From assembly GCF_028682475.1 (NCBI RefSeq), contig NZ_JANHLE010000021.1, positions 1 through 64,000 on the forward strand: a stretch of 64,000 nucleotides of DNA, given 5' to 3'. The DNA comes from Pseudomonas putida. Lineage in GTDB: Bacteria; Pseudomonadota; Gammaproteobacteria; Pseudomonadales; Pseudomonadaceae. The notes below the pieces were generated by a model. It searched no databases. It was not told the DNA's origin and saw only the letters and a program-made list of their open reading frames with translations. Shown here piece after piece: positions 1 through 8,334 of the stretch; the stretch's first letter is position 1, and each line of letters starts with the position of its first letter. The position numbers and the translations under genes were made by a program.

Positions 1-480
1 AGGTAAAATCACCCGCTGGGTCCCTCTACCCAGTACAAGAGGCATGCCATAAATTGCGCAAGCCATGTAAACCGGGGCTTGCAGCCGTTCCTGGGGTGAC
101 TGGAGCGGTTTTCCAGCGGAAAACCCGATAAAAAGTGCGCAACTTCTTGCGCAGTACTGTGCAAGAAGTTGCGCACTCGGCTGCAAGCCACGTGGGCCGT
201 GGCCTGTAGCGATAAAAACGGGGTAAAACGGGGGAATTATGCAAATTCGAGTGCGCAAGAAGTTGCGCACTCGCCACGAACCGAAAGGCGGGACTGCGAG
301 GGGAAGCGTAGGGTCGGATGAAGGGATAAGAGTTTTGCGCTCACTCATAGAACTCCTTCAGCGCACTGCATTAGGCCACTGTGCCGATTTCGTCGTTCGC
401 ATGACTTAAAGGCATCAAGCCTGCCAGCCAGCGGACAAGCCACTCTGTCGTTCACTTCCCTGAACGGACGCGGCCTGCCC
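1..480. other. Gene-free stretch upstream of lhpA
   Basis: I see no credible gene here; the short open frames overlap on both strands and lack ribosome binding sites. The segment has a small hairpin at 16-33 (CTGGGT/ACCCAG) that could end a transcript from outside the window, and the palindrome cluster described separately at 134-273. The last 100 bases should hold the promoter of the hydroxyproline operon, but I could not identify convincing -35/-10 hexamers. Confidence 0.5.
134..273. repeat. Three related palindromes around GTGCGCAA-GAAG-TTGCGCAC
   Basis: Positions 134-150 and 161-177 form a 17-bp inverted repeat (AGTGCGCAACTTCTTGC and its complement) around a 10-base loop. Positions 248-273 are a separate palindrome with 11-bp arms (CGAGTGCGCAA / TTGCGCACTCG) around GAAG. 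All three copies share the core GCAAGAAGTTGCGCAC. They could be operators, a transcript hairpin, or a species-specific dispersed palindrome; the sequence alone does not decide. Confidence 0.7.
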
Positions 481-1413
481 ATGAAACGCATCAGCGTGAT
501 CGACTCCCACACCGGCGGTGAACCCACCCGCCTGGTCATCGACGGATTCCCTGCACTTGGCAACGCCAGCATGGCCGAACGCCGCCAGCGCCTGGCCGAG
601 CAGTACGATCAATGGCGTAGCGCCTGCATGCTGGAACCGCGCGGCAGTGATGTGCTGGTTGGCGCGCTGTTGTGCGAGCCGGTGGACCCCAGCGCCTGTG
701 CCGGGGTGATCTTCTTCAACAACACCGGCTACCTGGGCATGTGCGGCCACGGCACCATCGGTCTGGTGGTGTCGCTGGCGCATCTGGGCCGCATTGGCCC
801 GGGGGTTCACCGTATCGAAACCCCGGTCGGCACCGTGCAGGCGACCCTGCATGAAGACCACTCGGTCAGCGTGCGCAACGTACCGGCCTACCGTTACCGC
901 AAGGACCTGACACTGGAGGTGCCGGGCATTGGCCGAGTGGTCGGCGATGTCGCCTGGGGCGGCAACTGGTTCTTCCTGATCGCCGATCACGGCCTGAACG
1001 TCGCCGGCGACAATATCGAGGCGCTGACCGCCTATACCTACGCCGTGCAACAGGCGCTGGAACAGCAGGGCATTCGCGGCGAAGACGGCGGCCTGATCGA
1101 CCACATCGAACTGTTCGCCGACGACCCGGACGCCGACAGCCGCAACTTCGTCCTCTGCCCCGGCAAGGCCTACGACCGCTCGCCCTGCGGCACCGGCACC
1201 AGCGCCAAACTCGCTTGTCTGGCCGCCGACGGCAAGCTGCAGCCAGGCCAGGTCTGGCGTCAGGCCAGCGTGATCGGCAGCCAGTTCGAAGGTTCGTTCG
1301 AGGCCGACGGCGAACGCATCGTGCCGACCATTCGCGGCCGCGCGCACATCAGCGCCGAAGCCACGCTGATCCTGCAGGAAGACGACCCGTTCGCCTGGGG
1401 CATTCGCCCATGA
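481..1413 (+). CDS. lhpA: 4-hydroxyproline 2-epimerase (proline racemase family)
   Basis: This 310-residue protein would convert trans-4-hydroxy-L-proline to cis-4-hydroxy-D-proline, the first step of hydroxyproline breakdown. The family's two catalytic cysteines are visible as Cys88 in MCGHGTIG and Cys236 in SPCGTGTS, which is the pair expected for racemases/epimerases rather than dehydratases. Length is normal for the family. The stop codon overlaps the start of the next gene (ATGA), so the epimerase and the dehydrogenase subunits are translationally coupled. The clustering with a D-hydroxyproline dehydrogenase supports the hydroxyproline rather than proline assignment. Cytoplasmic. Confidence 0.93.
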   Translation: MKRISVIDSHTGGEPTRLVIDGFPALGNASMAERRQRLAEQYDQWRSACMLEPRGSDVLVGALLCEPVDPSACAGVIFFNNTGYLGMCGHGTIGLVVSLAHLGRIGPGVHRIETPVGTVQATLHEDHSVSVRNVPAYRYRKDLTLEVPGIGRVVGDVAWGGNWFFLIADHGLNVAGDNIEALTAYTYAVQQALEQQGIRGEDGGLIDHIELFADDPDADSRNFVLCPGKAYDRSPCGTGTSAKLACLAADGKLQPGQVWRQASVIGSQFEGSFEADGERIVPTIRGRAHISAEATLILQEDDPFAWGIRP

Positions 1414-2525
1414 GTCGTGGTGCCGTGGCCGATGTGATCGTGATCGGTGCCGGAATCATCGGTGCAGCCTGCGCGCAATCGCTGGCCGCCCGTGGCCTGC
1501 AGGTGCTGGTACTCGATGCCGGTCTGCACGGCGCCACCGCCGCGGGCATGGGCCACCTGCTGGTGCTCGACGACAATGCGGCCGAGTTGGCGCTCAGCCA
1601 GCATTCACTGCAACGCTGGCGCGAACTGGCCCCACTGCTACCCGAAGACTGCGCCTACCGCAGCAACGGCACCCTGTGGCTGGCGGCCAATGCCGAAGAG
1701 ATGGCAGTGGCCGAACATAAATTCAACGTACTGCAAGCCCAAGGTGTGGCCTGCGAGCTGGTTGCCGGACACGCCCTGCGTCAGCGCGAACCGGCGCTGC
1801 GCGAGGGGCTCGAAGGCGGTCTGCTGATCAATGGCGACGGCATTCTCTATGCCCCGGCCACCGCGCGCTGGATGCTGCAATCGCCGCGTATCGAACAGCG
1901 CCGGGCGCGGGTCAGCGCGGTACAGGGCAAACGGGTGCGCCTGGACGACGGCCAGTGGCTGAGCGCCGAGGCCGTGGTGCTGGCCAACGGCATCCAGGCC
2001 ACTGACCTGTGCCCGGAACTGCCGATCGAGCCGAAGAAAGGCCACCTGCTGATCACCGACCGCTACCCCGGTACTGTCACCCACACATTGGTGGAACTGG
2101 GCTACGTGACCAGCGCGCATAACGCCAGTGGCCCGTCCACCGCCTGCAACATCCAGCCACGCCCGACCGGCCAGCTGTTCATCGGCGCTTCGCGCCAGTT
2201 CGGCACCACCGACCCGGCGGTAGAAGGCTGGATGCTGGCGCGCATGCTCAAGCGCGCCACTGAATACATGCCGGACCTGGCGCACTTGAACGGCATCCGC
2301 GCCTGGACCGGCTTTCGCGCCGCCAGCCCCGACGGCCTGCCGCTGGTGGGCCGCCATCCGCAGCAGGAGGGCCTGTGGCTGGCGGTCGGTCACGAAGGCC
2401 TTGGCGTCACCACCGCCCCGGCGACCGCCGACCTGCTGACCGCCCAACTGTTCGATGAAACGCCACCGCTGACGGCGCAACCCTATCTGCCTGAACGCTT
2501 TCTGGGAGTACTCGCCCATGCCTGA
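1410..2525 (+). CDS. lhpB: D-hydroxyproline dehydrogenase beta subunit (FAD, DAO family)
   Basis: This 371-residue FAD oxidoreductase of the D-amino-acid oxidase/glycine oxidase family carries the dinucleotide motif GAGIIG at residues 13-18. It ends with the usual FAD-contact region (RAASPDGLPLVG, then GHEGLGVTTAP). In the known LhpBEF-type complexes this subunit oxidises cis-4-hydroxy-D-proline to 1-pyrroline-4-hydroxy-2-carboxylate and passes electrons to the partner subunits. The start is the ATG at 1410, which overlaps the lhpA stop codon; the open frame upstream of it lies inside lhpA. It overlaps lhpF by eight bases. Confidence 0.9.
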   Translation: MSRGAVADVIVIGAGIIGAACAQSLAARGLQVLVLDAGLHGATAAGMGHLLVLDDNAAELALSQHSLQRWRELAPLLPEDCAYRSNGTLWLAANAEEMAVAEHKFNVLQAQGVACELVAGHALRQREPALREGLEGGLLINGDGILYAPATARWMLQSPRIEQRRARVSAVQGKRVRLDDGQWLSAEAVVLANGIQATDLCPELPIEPKKGHLLITDRYPGTVTHTLVELGYVTSAHNASGPSTACNIQPRPTGQLFIGASRQFGTTDPAVEGWMLARMLKRATEYMPDLAHLNGIRAWTGFRAASPDGLPLVGRHPQQEGLWLAVGHEGLGVTTAPATADLLTAQLFDETPPLTAQPYLPERFLGVLAHA

Positions 2526-2754
2526 CCTGACCCTCGATGGCCGCCCGCTGCAGGTGGCTGACGGCACCAGCGTGGCCGCCGCACTGGCGTTGGCCGGTGA
2601 TGGTTGCTCACGCACTTCGGTAAGCGGCCAGCGCCGCGCGCCGCTGTGCGGCATGGGCATTTGCCAGGAATGCCGGGTGAGCATCGATGGCCGCCGACGC
2701 CTGGCCTGCCAGACCCTGTGCCGCGACGGCATGCGCGTGGAGACCCGGACATGA
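2518..2754 (+). CDS. lhpF: D-hydroxyproline dehydrogenase gamma subunit, small [2Fe-2S] protein
   Basis: This 78-residue protein is a minimal ferredoxin-like subunit. Its cysteines at 44, 49, 52 and 64 form the plant-type [2Fe-2S] pattern C-x4-C-x2-C-x11-C (APLCGMGICQECRV, then RLACQ). It matches the small subunit of heterotrimeric D-hydroxyproline dehydrogenases and sarcosine-oxidase-like SoxD/HcnA proteins. It lies between the beta and alpha subunit genes and overlaps both (the next gene starts at 2751), so all three subunits should be made together. Confidence 0.88.
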   Translation: MPDLTLDGRPLQVADGTSVAAALALAGDGCSRTSVSGQRRAPLCGMGICQECRVSIDGRRRLACQTLCRDGMRVETRT

Positions 2755-4007
2755 GCGAACACACCAACCTGCTGATCATCGGTGCCGGCCCCGCCGGGCT
2801 GGCTGCGGCGCTGGCCGCCGCGCCGCGTGCCGCGCGCATCGTGCTGCTTGACGACAACCCGCTGCCGGGCGGGCAGATCTGGCGCGACGGGCCCCAGGCC
2901 AAGGTGCCTGCCCAGGCCCGCCAGCTGCGCGAGCAGGTACTCGCTTGCGACAATGTGCACTACTACAGCGGTACACGGGTAATCGCCCAGCCCGGCCCGG
3001 ACACCTTGCTGGTGGAAGATGCCGAGCGTGGCTGGCAGATCCGCTACGACCGGCTGATCCTCTGCACTGGCGCCCGAGAACTGCTGCTGCCCTTCCCCGG
3101 CTGGACCCTGCCTGGCGTGACCGGTGCCGGTGGATTGCAGGCACTGATCAAGGCCGGCCTGCCGGTGCACGCGCAGCGCATCGTCATCGCCGGCAGCGGG
3201 CCCTTGTTGCTGGCCAGCGCCGCCACTGCCAAAGCCAACGGCGCCCGGGTGCTGCGCATTGCCGAACAGGCGTCGGCCGCCGCCGTCGCCGGCTTCGCCG
3301 CGCAATTGCCGCGCTGGCCGCAAAAACTCCTGCAGTCCTTCAGTCTGTTCGACCGTCAGTACCGCAGCGCCAGTCATGTACTTGCCGCACTCGGTAGCGA
3401 CCGTCTGGAAGCCGTGCGCTTGATGCAGAACGGCAAGATCGTGGAAATCGCCTGCGATCGACTGGCCTGCGGCTTCGGCCTGATCCCCAATATCCAGCTG
3501 GCCCAGGCCCTGGGTTGCGCCGTCGAACATCAGGCCGTGGCAGTAGACCTCTGGCAGGAAACGACGCTGCCCGGCGTCTATGCAGCAGGCGAATGCACCG
3601 GTTTCGGTGGCAGCGAGCGGGCTTTGGTGGAAGGCGCCATTGCCGGCCATGCTGCGGTCGGCAATCGCCAGGCGGCGCAGCGCCTGTTCCGCCGCCGCAG
3701 CCGCTGGCATGGCTTTGCTGCCGCGCTGAACAAAGCCTTCGTCCTCGACCCGGCGCTCAAGTCGCTGGCAACTGGCGATACTTTGGTATGCCGCTGCGAG
3801 GACGTCCCCTATTCCGCCCTCGCCGGACACAGCAACTGGCGCGACGCCAAACTTGCCAGCCGCTGCGGCATGGGCGCCTGCCAGGGCCGGGTCTGCGGCG
3901 CGGCCACCGCGCATCTGTTCGGCTGGCAACCCTCAACGCCACGCCCGCCGTTCAGCCCGGCGCGCATCGACACCCTGCTGTGCCTGAAGGAAACACCCGG
4001 CGCTTGA
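2751..4007 (+). CDS. lhpE: D-hydroxyproline dehydrogenase alpha subunit (FAD/NAD-binding with BFD-like [2Fe-2S] tail)
   Basis: This 418-residue flavoprotein begins with a Rossmann motif GAGPAG at residues 11-16. It has a second nucleotide-binding segment around IVIAGSGPLLLA, and ends in a cysteine-rich segment (VCRCEDVP, then CGMGACQGRVC) like the bacterioferritin-associated ferredoxin fold. This is the HcnB/SoxA-like large subunit of hydroxyproline dehydrogenase complexes. The ATG at 2751 overlaps the lhpF stop codon. A strong hairpin covers its own stop codon. Confidence 0.88.
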   Translation: MSEHTNLLIIGAGPAGLAAALAAAPRAARIVLLDDNPLPGGQIWRDGPQAKVPAQARQLREQVLACDNVHYYSGTRVIAQPGPDTLLVEDAERGWQIRYDRLILCTGARELLLPFPGWTLPGVTGAGGLQALIKAGLPVHAQRIVIAGSGPLLLASAATAKANGARVLRIAEQASAAAVAGFAAQLPRWPQKLLQSFSLFDRQYRSASHVLAALGSDRLEAVRLMQNGKIVEIACDRLACGFGLIPNIQLAQALGCAVEHQAVAVDLWQETTLPGVYAAGECTGFGGSERALVEGAIAGHAAVGNRQAAQRLFRRRSRWHGFAAALNKAFVLDPALKSLATGDTLVCRCEDVPYSALAGHSNWRDAKLASRCGMGACQGRVCGAATAHLFGWQPSTPRPPFSPARIDTLLCLKETPGA

Positions 4008-4020
4008 GATAAGCGCCGGG
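3996..4020 (+). terminator. Hairpin over the lhpE stop codon
   Basis: CCCGGCGCTT and AAGCGCCGGG form a perfect 10-bp stem with the loop GAGAT, which contains the lhpE stop codon. No T-run follows, so it is not a classic intrinsic terminator. It may be a 3' stabiliser or attenuator separating the dehydrogenase transcript from the regulator gene. Confidence 0.45.
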
Positions 4021-4063
4021 GACCCTCTATGATCCCGACGGTCGCCCCCGGACCGTCCGCGCC

Positions 4064-4813
4064 ATGCACGCCACGCTCAACCACTTCGCCCCCTGCGATC
4101 TGCCGACCCTGCTGAGCAGCCTGCAGCCCATCGCGCCGCTGCTCGACACCCTCAACGACGTGGTGTTCTTCATCAAGGACCGCGAAGCGCGTTACGCCTT
4201 CGTCAACCAGACTCTGGCCCGGCGCTGCGGGCGCAAGCACTGCGATGAGCTGCTCGGCCTCACCGCCGAACATGTGTTTCCCGCCCGTTTCGGCCCGCTC
4301 TACACCGAGCAGGACCGCCGTGTGCTGAGCAGCGGCCGGGAACTGGCCGACCAGCTTGAGCTGCACCTGTATTTCGGCAACCAGCCGATCTGGTGCCTGA
4401 CCCACAAGCGCCCGCTCAAGGACGCCAACGGCAACATCGTCGGGCTGGCCGGGATTTCCCGCGATCTGCAGTTGCCGCAGTCGAACCACCCGGCGTTCCA
4501 GAAACTCGCCGCCGTCGACGCGCATATCCGCGCGCACTTCAGCCGCCCCATCAGCCTCGCCGAACTGACCGCCATCGCCGGGCTTTCGATCGCGCAACTG
4601 GAGCGTCATTGCAAACGGATCTTCCAGCTCACACCACGACAGATGATTCACAAGGCGCGGCTGGAAGAAGCGTCACGCTTGCTGCAAAACCCCGACCTGC
4701 CGATCACCGACATCGCCCTGCGCTGCGGTTACACCGACCACAGTGCCTTCAGCCGCCAGTTCCGCGCCCTCACCGGGCTCTCGCCCAGCCAGTACCGCGA
4801 CAGCCAGCGCTGA
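4064..4813 (+). CDS. AraC-family regulator with N-terminal PAS domain (LhpR-like)
   Basis: This 249-residue regulator has a PAS_4-like sensor at about residues 20-137 (DVVFFIKDREARYAFVNQ, ending GNIVGLAGISRDL). A C-terminal AraC DNA-binding domain with two helix-turn-helices covers about 150-247 (RPISLAELTAIAGLS; ITDIALRCGYTDHSAFSRQF). In Pseudomonas, AraC-type LhpR activates hydroxyproline genes, and the location between dehydrogenase and transporter genes fits that role. A PAS domain instead of a cupin as sensor suggests it senses a small intracellular molecule. It was not possible to locate its own operator. Confidence 0.8.
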   Translation: MHATLNHFAPCDLPTLLSSLQPIAPLLDTLNDVVFFIKDREARYAFVNQTLARRCGRKHCDELLGLTAEHVFPARFGPLYTEQDRRVLSSGRELADQLELHLYFGNQPIWCLTHKRPLKDANGNIVGLAGISRDLQLPQSNHPAFQKLAAVDAHIRAHFSRPISLAELTAIAGLSIAQLERHCKRIFQLTPRQMIHKARLEEASRLLQNPDLPITDIALRCGYTDHSAFSRQFRALTGLSPSQYRDSQR

Positions 4814-5055
4814 GTGTTCCTTTAAGGGGCGCTGCGCGCACGCAGTGCTCCCATATGTAACACCCGCTGCTCACCCGCCCGACTGCAGTTAAATCGCCTG
4901 CAACACCTCCCCTTTGCTGCAGACGCCCTAGCTCATGGGCTGAAGGATTATTCCCACAACCACAACAAAACAGGCACGGCCATTGCACTACAAAATATCG
5001 TATACGAAATTACCAATACGATATCTAACAGCACTTAACCGACCACGAGGCATCT
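4814..5055. promoter_or_regulatory. Promoter region of the importer operon with palindromic operator
   Basis: This 242-base gap separates the regulator from the importer genes. The 17-base sequence AATATCGTATACGAAAT at 4994-5010 contains the perfect palindrome TCGTATACGA (4998-5007). A related half-site, AATACGATATC, follows at 5015-5025. The identical 17-mer recurs upstream of lhpC. Its GTATAC core resembles operators of GntR-family repressors; that assignment is inference. Confidence 0.7.
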
Positions 5056-5874
5056 ATGAAAAACCGCACATTTGCCGTAGCCCTCAGCGCTGTTCTCAGT
5101 ACCGCTTTTGTTGCCAACGCCCAGGCCGACAAGCTCGACGACATCATCGGCTCCGGCAAGCTGCGCTGCGCCGTAACCCTGGACTTCCCGCCCATGGGCT
5201 TTCGTGACGAAGCCAACAAACCCGCGGGCTTCGACGTGGACTACTGCAACGACCTGGCGAAGATTCTCGGGGTCGAGCCCGAAGTGGTCGAAACACCCTT
5301 CCCTGACCGCATTCCGGCCCTGGTTTCCGGGCGCGCCGACGTGATCGTGGCGTCCACCTCCGACACCCTGGAGCGCGCCAAGACGGTCGGCCTGACCGTG
5401 CCCTACTTTGCCTTCCAGATGGTCGTGCTGACCCGCGACAACACCGGCATCAACAGCTTCGACGACCTCAAGGGCAAGGCGCTGGGCAACACCAGCGGCA
5501 CCTATGAAGCCATCGCCCTGGAGAAGGATGTGAAGAGCTGGGGCAGCGGCAGCTTCCGCGCCTACCAGTCGCAGAACGACACCCTGCTCGCCGTCGCTCA
5601 GGGCCATATCGACGCCACCGTGGTCACCAACACCGTCGCTGCGGCCACCCTCAAGTCCGGCAAGTACAAGAACCTCAAAGTCGCCGGTAACGCGCCTTAC
5701 GTGATCGATTACGTTTCGCTGGGTGCCAAGCGTAACGAGTACGGCCTGCTGCGTTACCTCGACCTGTTCGTCAACCAGCAGGTGCGCACCGGGCGCTACA
5801 AGGAGCTGTTCACCAAGTGGGTCGGCACCGAAATCGCCCCGACCGACCTGACCGTGCCACAGGTCTACTACTGA
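5056..5874 (+). CDS. ABC transporter substrate-binding protein, amino-acid family 3 (hydroxyproline)
   Basis: This 272-residue periplasmic protein starts with a typical signal peptide; cleavage is expected after AQA, around residue 24. The mature part begins DKLDDIIGSGKLRCAVTLD and shows the family-3 binding-protein hallmarks GFDVDYCNDLAKILG and LKGKALGNTSGTYE. Location at the head of the importer operon, between hydroxyproline genes, suggests hydroxyproline (or 3-hydroxyproline) as ligand. A palindromic operator lies about 50 bases upstream of the ATG. It corresponds to LhpP-type proteins. Confidence 0.85.
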   Translation: MKNRTFAVALSAVLSTAFVANAQADKLDDIIGSGKLRCAVTLDFPPMGFRDEANKPAGFDVDYCNDLAKILGVEPEVVETPFPDRIPALVSGRADVIVASTSDTLERAKTVGLTVPYFAFQMVVLTRDNTGINSFDDLKGKALGNTSGTYEAIALEKDVKSWGSGSFRAYQSQNDTLLAVAQGHIDATVVTNTVAAATLKSGKYKNLKVAGNAPYVIDYVSLGAKRNEYGLLRYLDLFVNQQVRTGRYKELFTKWVGTEIAPTDLTVPQVYY

Positions 5875-5884
5875 GGTGGGCAGC

Positions 5885-7666
5885 ATGACCAGCACTCCCA
5901 AACCCCTGACCGGGCGTAGCCTGGTCGAGGGCGCGGCCCAGGGCGAACTGCTGTTCGCCGACACCGGGCTGAGCTTCTGGGGCGGGGTCGACCCGTTCAG
6001 CGGCGAAGTGATCGACCGCCATCATCCGCTCAGCGGCCAGTGCATCGCCGGGCGGGTACTGGCGATCCCCAGTGGACGTGGCTCGTGCACCGGCAGCAGC
6101 GTGATGATGGAACTGATCAGCAACGGCCACGCACCGGCAGCACTGGTGCTGGCCGAAGCCGACGAAATCCTGACCCTCGGCGTGCTGGTCGCGCAGACCT
6201 TGTTCGGGCGTTCCCTGCCGGTGCTGTGCATCGGCAAGGAGGCTTTCGCCGGATTGCGCAGCGCAAGCTTTGCGCGGCTCGACGGGGCACACCTGAGCAC
6301 CTTTGCCCAGGCCCCCGCCGATGCCTGGCAAGCACCCGCCCCAGCCCGGGCTGAACGCCCATTCACGACGGCACTGGCCCTGACCGCTCAGGACCAGGCA
6401 CTGCTCGATGGCAGCCACGGCAAGGCTGCACAGGTGGCGATGCAGATTGTCCTGCGCATGGCCGAGCTGCAAGGCGCCGAACAGCTGCTGGACGTGACCC
6501 AGGCACACATCGACGGCTGCATCTACACCGGCCCCGCCAGCCTGCGCTTCGCAGAACAACTGGTGCAGTGGGGCGCGAAGGTGCGGGTGCCGACCACGCT
6601 CAATTCCATTTCGGTCGACCAGCGCCGCTGGCGCGAACTGGGCATCGACCCGGCACTCGGCGAGCCGGCCAGTGCCCTGGGCGATGCCTACATGGCCATG
6701 GGCGCGCAACTGAGCTTCACCTGCGCGCCGTACCTGCTCGACAGCGCACCGACCCTGGGTGAACAGGTGGTCTGGGCCGAATCCAACGCGGTGGTCTACG
6801 CCAACAGCGTGTTGGGTGCGCGCACGCTCAAATACCCCGACTACCTCGACATCTGCATCGCCCTGACCGGCCGTGCACCGAGCATCGGCTGTCACCTCGA
6901 CAGCCGGCGCAAGGCCCAGCTGATTGTTGAGGTGCCAGTGCTGGACGGCCTCGACGACAGCTTCTATCCCCTGCTCGGCTACCACATCGGCGCCCTGTCC
7001 GGCTCACGGATTCCCCTGGTGCGCGGGCTGGAACAGGCACAACCGAGTCTGGACGACCTCAAGGCCTTCGGCGCCGCCTTTGCCACTACCTCTGCCGCGC
7101 CGCTGTTTCATATTGCCGGGGTCACACCCGAAGCGCTGGACCCGGCGCAGGTCCTTGAACCCGGCGTGAACCTGCCCCGCGAACGCCTGCAACTGAGCGA
7201 ACTGCTACGCAGCTGGTGCGCGCTCAACAGCGCCCGCGAGCCACAGGTCGATGTGGTGTCGCTGGGCAACCCGCACTTTTCGCTCAGCGAGTTCGCCGTG
7301 CTTGCCCGTCTGTGCCAGGGCCGACACAAACACCCGGACGTGGTGGTGGCGATCACCTGCGGTCGCACCGTGCTCGAACAGGCCCGCGCCGCCGGACATA
7401 TCGCCGGGCTCGAACGCTTCGGCGTGACCCTGGTGACCGACACCTGCTGGTGCATGCTCGGCGAACCGGTGATCCCGCCGACGGCGCGCACACTGATGAC
7501 CAACTCGGGCAAATACGCCCATTACGGCCCAGGTCTGGCCGGTCGTCCGGTGCATTTCGCCAGTCTCGCCGAGTGTGTCGAGTCGGCCTGCAGCGGCCAG
7601 GCCAGCGCTCGCCTGCCCGCCTGGCTGCAACCTGCCGCCTGCAAGGAGAGCCCCGCCCATGTTTGA
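5885..7666 (+). CDS. Aconitase X, probable cis-3-hydroxy-L-proline dehydratase
   Basis: This 593-residue protein is a fused aconitase-X: the small swivelling domain comes first (residues about 1-135, with the conserved PSGRGSCTGSSV at 62-73), followed by the large DUF521-type catalytic domain. The C-terminus has the family signature NSGKYAHYGPG. Characterised bacterial AcnX enzymes dehydrate cis-3-hydroxy-L-proline to 1-pyrroline-2-carboxylate. The ATG at 5885 is preferred because GAGGTGGG lies 6-10 bases upstream. The gene sits between the binding protein and permease genes, so uptake and dehydration are co-expressed. It overlaps the next gene by eight bases. Confidence 0.85.
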   Translation: MTSTPKPLTGRSLVEGAAQGELLFADTGLSFWGGVDPFSGEVIDRHHPLSGQCIAGRVLAIPSGRGSCTGSSVMMELISNGHAPAALVLAEADEILTLGVLVAQTLFGRSLPVLCIGKEAFAGLRSASFARLDGAHLSTFAQAPADAWQAPAPARAERPFTTALALTAQDQALLDGSHGKAAQVAMQIVLRMAELQGAEQLLDVTQAHIDGCIYTGPASLRFAEQLVQWGAKVRVPTTLNSISVDQRRWRELGIDPALGEPASALGDAYMAMGAQLSFTCAPYLLDSAPTLGEQVVWAESNAVVYANSVLGARTLKYPDYLDICIALTGRAPSIGCHLDSRRKAQLIVEVPVLDGLDDSFYPLLGYHIGALSGSRIPLVRGLEQAQPSLDDLKAFGAAFATTSAAPLFHIAGVTPEALDPAQVLEPGVNLPRERLQLSELLRSWCALNSAREPQVDVVSLGNPHFSLSEFAVLARLCQGRHKHPDVVVAITCGRTVLEQARAAGHIAGLERFGVTLVTDTCWCMLGEPVIPPTARTLMTNSGKYAHYGPGLAGRPVHFASLAECVESACSGQASARLPAWLQPAACKESPAHV

Positions 7667-8324
7667 CTACACCTTCCAGTGGCGCTCCGCCCTGCGTGCC
7701 CTGCCGGACATGCTGGCCGGCGCCTGGGTCACCTTCGAGACCGCTGCGCTGTCGATGATCTTCGGGGTGCTGATTGCCCTGGCCCTGACCGTCATGCGCG
7801 AAGGCAAGCAGCCGCTGCTGCGCGGCTTTGCCGATGGCTGGGTGTCGATTGCGCGCAATACGCCCTCGCTGTTCCAGATCTACATCCTGTACTTCGGCCT
7901 CGGCTCGCTGGGCCTGCATGTCAGTTCGTGGATCGCCCTGCTGGCGGGAATCACCTTCAACAACGCCGGGTACCTGGCGGAGAACTTTCGCGGCGGCCTC
8001 AAGGCGGTACCGACCACGCAGATGCGTGCGGCGCGCTCGCTGGGCATGAGTGCCTTCCAGACCTACCGGATGATCGTCATCCCGCAGCTGCTGCGAGTGG
8101 TGTTCTACCCGCTGACCAACCAGATGGTCTGGGCAGTACTGATGACCTCTCTGGGGGTGATCGTCGGCCTCAACAACGACCTCACCGGCGTGACCCAGGA
8201 CTTCAACGTCAAGACCTTCCGCACCTTCGAATACTTCGCCCTGGCGGCAGCGCTCTACTACGTGATCGCCAAGGCGATTGTCGCGGTAGCCCGGCTGATG
8301 GCCTGGCGACTGTTCCGTTACTGA
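7659..8324 (+). CDS. ABC transporter permease, amino-acid HisM/GlnP type (first)
   Basis: This 221-residue inner-membrane permease has the polar amino acid transporter architecture with about five helices. It carries the EAA-type coupling loop toward the ATPase (ENFRGGLKAVPTTQMRAARSLGM). The ATG at 7659 overlaps the end of the aconitase-X gene. It pairs with the permease immediately downstream and corresponds to LhpM/LhpN in related clusters. Confidence 0.87.
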   Translation: MFDYTFQWRSALRALPDMLAGAWVTFETAALSMIFGVLIALALTVMREGKQPLLRGFADGWVSIARNTPSLFQIYILYFGLGSLGLHVSSWIALLAGITFNNAGYLAENFRGGLKAVPTTQMRAARSLGMSAFQTYRMIVIPQLLRVVFYPLTNQMVWAVLMTSLGVIVGLNNDLTGVTQDFNVKTFRTFEYFALAAALYYVIAKAIVAVARLMAWRLFRY

Positions 8325-8334
8325 GGAGCCCGGC

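Noticed and set aside
1638..3929. A minus-strand open frame of over 760 codons
   Set aside because: Antisense to the D-hydroxyproline dehydrogenase subunit genes; caused by codon bias.
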